Source: Planctomycetota bacterium (GTDB lineage Bacteria; Planctomycetota; Phycisphaerae; Sedimentisphaerales; Anaerobacaceae). From it: a stretch of DNA of 49,169 nucleotides. The notes beneath the pieces were generated by a model that saw only the letters and a program-made list of their open reading frames with translations, had not been told where the DNA came from and made no database searches. Both the position numbers and the translations under genes were made by a program. Location of the stretch: NCBI GenBank assembly GCA_019456195.1, contig VRUK01000033.1, positions 1 through 49,169 of the forward strand. The letters are read 5' to 3'. The first letter of the stretch is position 1. Every line of letters begins with the position of its first letter. Positions 44,681 to 49,169 of this stretch are shown piece after piece.

Positions 44681-45583
44681 TTGCTACTGACAGTCTAATC
44701 TCAAACCTAAACTCCAGGGTGCCTTGCTTGCTTAATCTAAAGAATACTTAAACTATCGATGTGGAACTTTCAAGGAAAAAACTTGTCCCGTTAGAAATAT
44801 ACTTTGGTTTTCTAATGTGGTTCATCCCGTTTGATAGCGAAGCATTTTCTAATGTAGCTGTCAGTCTGGTGTCTTGTGCTTTATTTTGGCGTTAAGATAG
44901 GTGATATAGCGACAGTTTTTCAGTCAAAAACGCTCACTCTTAAAAACAAAAGTCTAAAATTTCATAATTTTTTATCTCCTTTCTAAACATTGAGTTACAA
45001 GAATCAAGCATCGAAAAATGAGATATTTTTCGGCTCAAAACTGCACACTCGTCTAATTATAGAGGCGCCACTTTTATAGCCTCATATAAGACATGGTAAA
45101 CATATGAAACTATACTTTCAAAATACGAGATACGCTTCACGAGATACGCGATACGAATTCGAGATTCCCTCTACAACTGTAGAGAACTCTCTACAAATCA
45201 GCCCTTTTTATGCAAAACAAAGCCAAAGTCAAGTAGGCCAAAATCAACATAAATACTTATGTAACAATGAGATATGCAAAATTGGACAATTGGTTATTCA
45301 GACAAAACAAACCCAATTCAAACCCAATAAAGCCAAAAACAAACCCAATTCAAACCCAATTAAAGCCAAAACAAACCCAATTCAAAGCCAATTTAAAAGG
45401 CAAAGCATACCGTTACGTTTGTCGATTAATACTCGACACCAGTCGTTCGGTTACTACGCCAATGAAACAGAATCTGAGCAAAGTCGAATGATTCTCCGCA
45501 ACTCAAAACTAAATCCTCAAAACTCAAAACTATCCCTTAAGCCGCCCTTGACATCAGACCTGCCAATCCGTACAGTGGCTCAA
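44560..45583 (+). other. About 1 kb without a clear gene, upstream of polA
   Basis: Contains the outer part of module copy B, an AT-rich stretch, a perfect inverted repeat CGAAAAAT/ATTTTTCG near 45012, and the 33-base repeat at 45305-45399. The polA frame is open from 45104, but that part is repetitive, Lys/Gln/Asn-rich and unlike any PolA. I see no other gene. Confidence 0.55.
45305..45399 (+). repeat. Three tandem copies of a ~33-bp Asn/Lys/Pro-coding repeat
   Basis: The unit AACAAACCCAATTCAAACCC then AATTAAAGCCAA occurs three times, the last degenerated. It reads as KPNSNPIK-like repeats in two frames, a low-complexity pattern I associate with intergenic repeats in this planctomycete group. 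It lies within the upstream extension of polA. Confidence 0.75.
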
Positions 45584-48319
45584 ATGGCAAAAACCCTTTA
45601 CATAATTGACGGCCACGCGCATATTTACGCCGCATATTACGCCCGGATGCAAACCATGACCAGTCCGTCTGGTGAGCCGACTCAAACCACGCTCATCTTC
45701 ACAACGGCCATGATAGGCCTAATCCAGCGGCAAAAGCCGGACATGCTCGTTGTGGCTATGGACAGCAAAGAAAAAACCTTCCGCAACGATATCTACCCCG
45801 AATACAAAGCCCACCGCAAGCCGATGCCGGACGATATGCCCGCTCAGATAGACCGGATTGAGCAGATTCTAAACGCGATGAACATCCCCATCCTCCGAAT
45901 AGGCGGCTTTGAGGCCGATGATATAATCGGAACATTAACGAAAAAAGCCGGCGCAGAAAATATCGATTCGTATATATGCTCCAAAGATAAGGATATGCTT
46001 CAGCTTCTCGATGAGCATACCTGTATCTACGATATCAAAACAAGTAATGTTACTAATCCACAGACAATGCAAAGTGATATGGGAATATCGCCGCACCAGT
46101 TCATCGACTGCCTCGCTCTTCAGGGCGACACAGCAGACAACATACCAGGCATACCCGATGTCGGCCCCAAAACCGCTCTTACCTGGATACAAAAGTACGG
46201 CTCAATTGATAATCTTTACGAGCACGTCGATGAAATAAAAGGCAAACGCGGCGACAACCTCCGAAATTTCAAAGACAAAGCCGCCCTGAGCAAAGAGCTG
46301 GCAACTATCGATTGCAATGTTCCGATTCCGCTTGACTACAGAGATCTGGCCCTGAAAAAGTTCAACGAACCAGAGCTGACCCGGCTATTCACCGAGCTTG
46401 GATTCACCCGCCTTCTCTTACAATTAGGTCTGGCCGATATCGAGCAAACCAACAGAGCCGCGAATGTTAATGAGCGGTCATTAATAAATGCCGATCAACC
46501 CGCTTCAATGAAGACTGTCGAACACGAATACCAGTTAATCGACACAGAAGAAAAATTTGACAAATTTGTTTCCGAACTGAAAGAGCAAAAATTATTCGCC
46601 ATCGATACTGAAACAACTTCTATTAACGCCATGCGGGCCGACCTGGTCGGAATCAGTTTTTCCTGGCAGGCAAACAAGGCTTTCTATCTTCCCATTAAGG
46701 CCCCGCTCGGCTCAAAACATCTTGATATAAAAATGGTTCGCCAAAAACTCGCGCCTATACTGGCGGACAAAAACATAAATAAAATCGGCCAGAACATAAA
46801 ATATGATATGCACGTCCTCGAAAACTCGAGCCTGCCTGTCAAAGGAATCCACTTCGATACTATGGTCGCTTCTTATTGTCTCGACCCTGCCCGAAGCCAT
46901 TCGATGAACAACATGGCCGCAGATTTCCTCAATTATGACTGCCTCCCAATCTCGGACCTCATAGGCAAAGGCAAAAACCAGCTAACTTTCGATATGGTCG
47001 ATACCACCGCCGCATGTGAATATGCCGCCGAAGATGCCGATATAACCTTCCAGCTTTATATCTACCTAAAAGCCCGCCTTGATAAAGAGCCTCAGCTTAA
47101 AAAATTATTCGAAGAACTCGAAATGCCCCTGGTCTCGGTCCTGGCAACGATGGAACACAACGGCGTATCACTGGACACGGCACTGCTGAGAAATATGTCG
47201 AGTCAAATCAGCGAGGCGCTCGAAAAACTCACAGAGAAGATTTACGAACAATCCGGCTCGGTCTTTAATATCGACTCTCCGAAACAACTCGCCGAAATTC
47301 TCTTCGACAGACTCAATCTGACTTCTCTCCGCACAGGCAAGGCCAGCCGAAGCACTGATGCGGCTGTACTCGAACAACTGCGCATTCAGCACCCAATTGC
47401 CGATTTAATTCTCCAATACCGAACTTTAAGCAAACTGCAGAATACTTACGTAGAAAAACTCGGCTTGCTGATAAACCCAAGAACAAACCGTCTTCACGCC
47501 TCATTCAACCAGACAATAACTTCAACAGGCCGGCTTAGCTCAAGTAATCCGAATCTTCAAAACATTCCGATTCGTACAGAGCTTGGCCGAAAAATCCGCG
47601 GCGCTTTTATCACTGAAAAAGAATCTGATTGCATCTTAAGCTGTGATTATTCACAAATCGAGCTTCGCCTCCTGGCTCATTTTTCAAAGGACCGGGCCAT
47701 GATGGCCGCCTTCGCCGACGACAGGGACATTCATCGTTTCGTCGCATCGCAGATTTACGATTGTGCGATTGAAGACGTAACCAGCGAAATGCGATCGCGC
47801 TGCAAAGCCGTGAATTTCGGTATCATCTACGGCCAGGGTGCATTCGGACTTTCGCGTACTATTGGTATAAGCCAGGGCGAAGCCAAAAAATTCATAGAAG
47901 ACTATTTCACCCGCTACAGCTCAATCCGAAAATTTATGGACGACTGCATCGCCCTTGCCAGGCAGACCGGCTACGCAGAGACAATTTTGCACCGCCGGCG
48001 AAATATCCAGAACCTGTCCAGCAAAAACGCAGGCAAACGTTCGCAAGCTGAGCGGCTCGCAGTCAACACTGTTATTCAGGGCTCTGCCGCAGATTTAATT
48101 AAAGTAGCAATGATAACCATTCAGCAAGAAATCGAAGCAGAACAATTACCCGTTCGCATGACCCTCCAAATTCATGATGAGCTGGTTTTCGAACTGCCCG
48201 CAGCCGACGCCGACAACCATGCAAAATGGATAGAAGAGCAAATGATTAACGCTATCAAGCTCGATGTGCCGCTAAAGGTTGATATATCCAAAGGCCCAAC
48301 CTGGCTTGACGAAAAATAG
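45584..48319 (+). CDS. polA: DNA polymerase I
   Basis: 911 aa from ATG 45584, where homology begins (MAKTLYIIDGHAHIYAAYYA); the 160 codons upstream are repeat-derived. Residues 1-270: 5'-3' flap exonuclease (FEADDIIGTLTKKA, GDTADNIPGIPDVGPKTA). Residues about 320-510: 3'-5' proofreading domain with intact DTE (near 340), NIKYD and YAAEDAD. Residues about 520-911: polymerase with motif A DYSQIELRLLAHF (near 688), O-helix RCKAVNFGIIYGQ and motif C HDELVFE (near 863). All three activities look intact. No Shine-Dalgarno sequence is seen. Confidence 0.96.
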   Translation: MAKTLYIIDGHAHIYAAYYARMQTMTSPSGEPTQTTLIFTTAMIGLIQRQKPDMLVVAMDSKEKTFRNDIYPEYKAHRKPMPDDMPAQIDRIEQILNAMNIPILRIGGFEADDIIGTLTKKAGAENIDSYICSKDKDMLQLLDEHTCIYDIKTSNVTNPQTMQSDMGISPHQFIDCLALQGDTADNIPGIPDVGPKTALTWIQKYGSIDNLYEHVDEIKGKRGDNLRNFKDKAALSKELATIDCNVPIPLDYRDLALKKFNEPELTRLFTELGFTRLLLQLGLADIEQTNRAANVNERSLINADQPASMKTVEHEYQLIDTEEKFDKFVSELKEQKLFAIDTETTSINAMRADLVGISFSWQANKAFYLPIKAPLGSKHLDIKMVRQKLAPILADKNINKIGQNIKYDMHVLENSSLPVKGIHFDTMVASYCLDPARSHSMNNMAADFLNYDCLPISDLIGKGKNQLTFDMVDTTAACEYAAEDADITFQLYIYLKARLDKEPQLKKLFEELEMPLVSVLATMEHNGVSLDTALLRNMSSQISEALEKLTEKIYEQSGSVFNIDSPKQLAEILFDRLNLTSLRTGKASRSTDAAVLEQLRIQHPIADLILQYRTLSKLQNTYVEKLGLLINPRTNRLHASFNQTITSTGRLSSSNPNLQNIPIRTELGRKIRGAFITEKESDCILSCDYSQIELRLLAHFSKDRAMMAAFADDRDIHRFVASQIYDCAIEDVTSEMRSRCKAVNFGIIYGQGAFGLSRTIGISQGEAKKFIEDYFTRYSSIRKFMDDCIALARQTGYAETILHRRRNIQNLSSKNAGKRSQAERLAVNTVIQGSAADLIKVAMITIQQEIEAEQLPVRMTLQIHDELVFELPAADADNHAKWIEEQMINAIKLDVPLKVDISKGPTWLDEK

Positions 48320-48320
48320 C

Positions 48321-48354
48321 AGGGCCTATACAAGATTAAGTATAGGCCCTTTTA
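48321..48354 (+). terminator. Rho-independent terminator of polA
   Basis: Perfect 11-bp stem AGGGCCTATAC/GTATAGGCCCT with an 8-base loop and a short T tract, one base after the polA stop. Confidence 0.88.
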
Positions 48355-48386
48355 AAAATCTGTTATTTATAATTGTAACTTATTGC

Positions 48387-49169
48387 TTACGGTGCAGGTG
48401 GATACAGACGAATATCGTCGATGTATAACATACCCGATCCGCCGGTACCCGATCTAAGACCAAGAGTAATCGAAGTTACATTGGAAAGGTTCACGCCCTG
48501 GTCGGCAAATGCCTGCAAGGGGATATTCCACTCGGTCCAGCCGGCCGCCTGCGCCGCATCAGGATTATTGTTATCGACACTAGCGCTACCGTTTAATATA
48601 ACATACATCGTCTCAGCAGCATTAGCCGGGTCGCCTTGGTACCAAACTGTCAAATTGCTGACACCTTTAACGGTCCAGTCACGATTGGAAGTCAAGGTCA
48701 AGGTCGCCTCAGATTTACCAACAGCATTATCGTATGCGAACGGCATCGATTGAGAACCGCTGTTAACAATAGTCTGCTCTGCAAGGGGGGGATTGGCATG
48801 ACCAACGACGGAACCGTTTGCAGCGGGATTGTCGAATCCGTCAAGCCAGGCAAGATATATCCTGTTGCTGCCCGGTTCACCTTCATTAATGTCATTGTAG
48901 CTCTCAAAATCATCAACAATAAGGAAGTCAACTGTAGTAAAGCTCCAGATATTGCTTCCCCAGGTAGTTATGACCTCGGCCTCATTGACCTCGTTAATCT
49001 TCCAGTAGTAAGTCTTACCCAAATCCAGGGATAAGGGGCCATAGCCGGCCTCGATCACGGTCTCGACGGGAGCAGTATCATCCATCACGGCCTGCTCGTC
49101 AGAGCTAAAGTAAACATCGTGCGTAGCCGCCTCTCTTCCCGCTCTCCAGCCAAGAGCTACATCTCGCGG
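48387..49169 (-). CDS. 3' end of a large secreted protein (Fn3-like and carbohydrate-binding-like domains)
   Basis: Open to the right-hand edge of the window; at least 260 codons. A GTG at 49088 is internal, because the frame continues upstream with LGWRAGREAATHDVYFSSDE, the usual planctomycete Fn3-like start. Next come GKTYYWKINEVNEAE and WSFTT, then a DDFESYNDI linker and a C-terminal beta-sandwich with LTVWYQGDPANAAETMYV and GMLYIDDIRLY, typical of carbohydrate-binding-like modules. No anchor is visible at the C-terminus. Converges with polA. Confidence 0.85.
   Translation of the reverse strand, partial: PRDVALGWRAGREAATHDVYFSSDEQAVMDDTAPVETVIEAGYGPLSLDLGKTYYWKINEVNEAEVITTWGSNIWSFTTVDFLIVDDFESYNDINEGEPGSNRIYLAWLDGFDNPAANGSVVGHANPPLAEQTIVNSGSQSMPFAYDNAVGKSEATLTLTSNRDWTVKGVSNLTVWYQGDPANAAETMYVILNGSASVDNNNPDAAQAAGWTEWNIPLQAFADQGVNLSNVTSITLGLRSGTGGSGMLYIDDIRLYPPAP

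Noticed and set aside
45267..45491. 74-codon plus-strand frame with KPNSNPIK repeats
   Set aside because: It reads the tandem repeat in another frame; no ribosome-binding site.
45104..45583. 160-codon N-terminal extension of polA
   Set aside because: Repeat-derived low-complexity sequence; PolA homology begins exactly at ATG 45584.
1..49169. CRISPR arrays, rRNA or tRNA genes, prophage or plasmid functions
   Set aside because: No regularly spaced repeats, no recognisable RNA gene, and no phage or replication-initiator genes were seen.

Overview
The window looks like a chromosomal segment of a planctomycete, most likely class Phycisphaerae or the Sedimentisphaerales. Four things point that way: dockerin-type repeats on secreted proteins, several DUF1080 (3-keto-glycoside hydrolase) proteins, Tat-exported Gfo/Idh oxidoreductases, and prepilin-like DUF1559 proteins. 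This placement is inference from gene content; no rRNA marker is present.

Region 1 (1-8.7 kb): the end of a helical Ala/Gln-rich protein closes at a clear terminator. A minus-strand fatty-acid and phospholipid operon follows, read as rpmF, plsX, fabH, a FabK-like flavin reductase, fabD, fabG, acpP, fabF and a DUF1080 lipoprotein. It starts from a good sigma70-type promoter.

Region 2 (8.7-17.6 kb): secreted and envelope genes. These include a beta-propeller/dockerin/chagasin fusion preceded by a 29-codon ORF, a transglutaminase-TPR protein, a second DUF1080 lipoprotein, a MATE exporter, a DUF167 protein, and a CxxCH/dockerin/LamG protein. An 860-bp gene-free stretch holds a transposase scrap and four hairpins in a row.

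Region 3 (17.6-28.4 kb): a minus-strand carbohydrate block. Nudix, pyrD, an M14 peptidase and a heparinase II/III-type protein are tightly packed. A promoter with an AAAACGTTTT palindrome then leads into a UroD-like protein, two Tat-exported Gfo/Idh oxidoreductases and a DUF1080-TIM-barrel fusion. This set matches the logic of an oxidative 3-keto route of glycoside cleavage, with two later steps fused in one exported enzyme.

Region 4 (28.5-41.9 kb): two prepilin-like genes, a PQQ-type beta-propeller, a GT9 glycosyltransferase, ileS with a consensus promoter, a decayed methyltransferase, an orphan promoter-terminator unit of about 160 nt, a toroid-fold secreted protein, SnoaL-like and HMA-like small proteins, a DUF2007-zinc ribbon-transglutaminase fusion, a GH16 enzyme and a small membrane protein.

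Region 5 (41.9-49.2 kb): a duplicated module of about 0.5 kb carrying twin 44-aa lipoproteins, with two unknown membrane proteins between the copies. Then a repeat-rich leader, polA with a strong terminator, and the 3' end of a large secreted protein that runs off the window.
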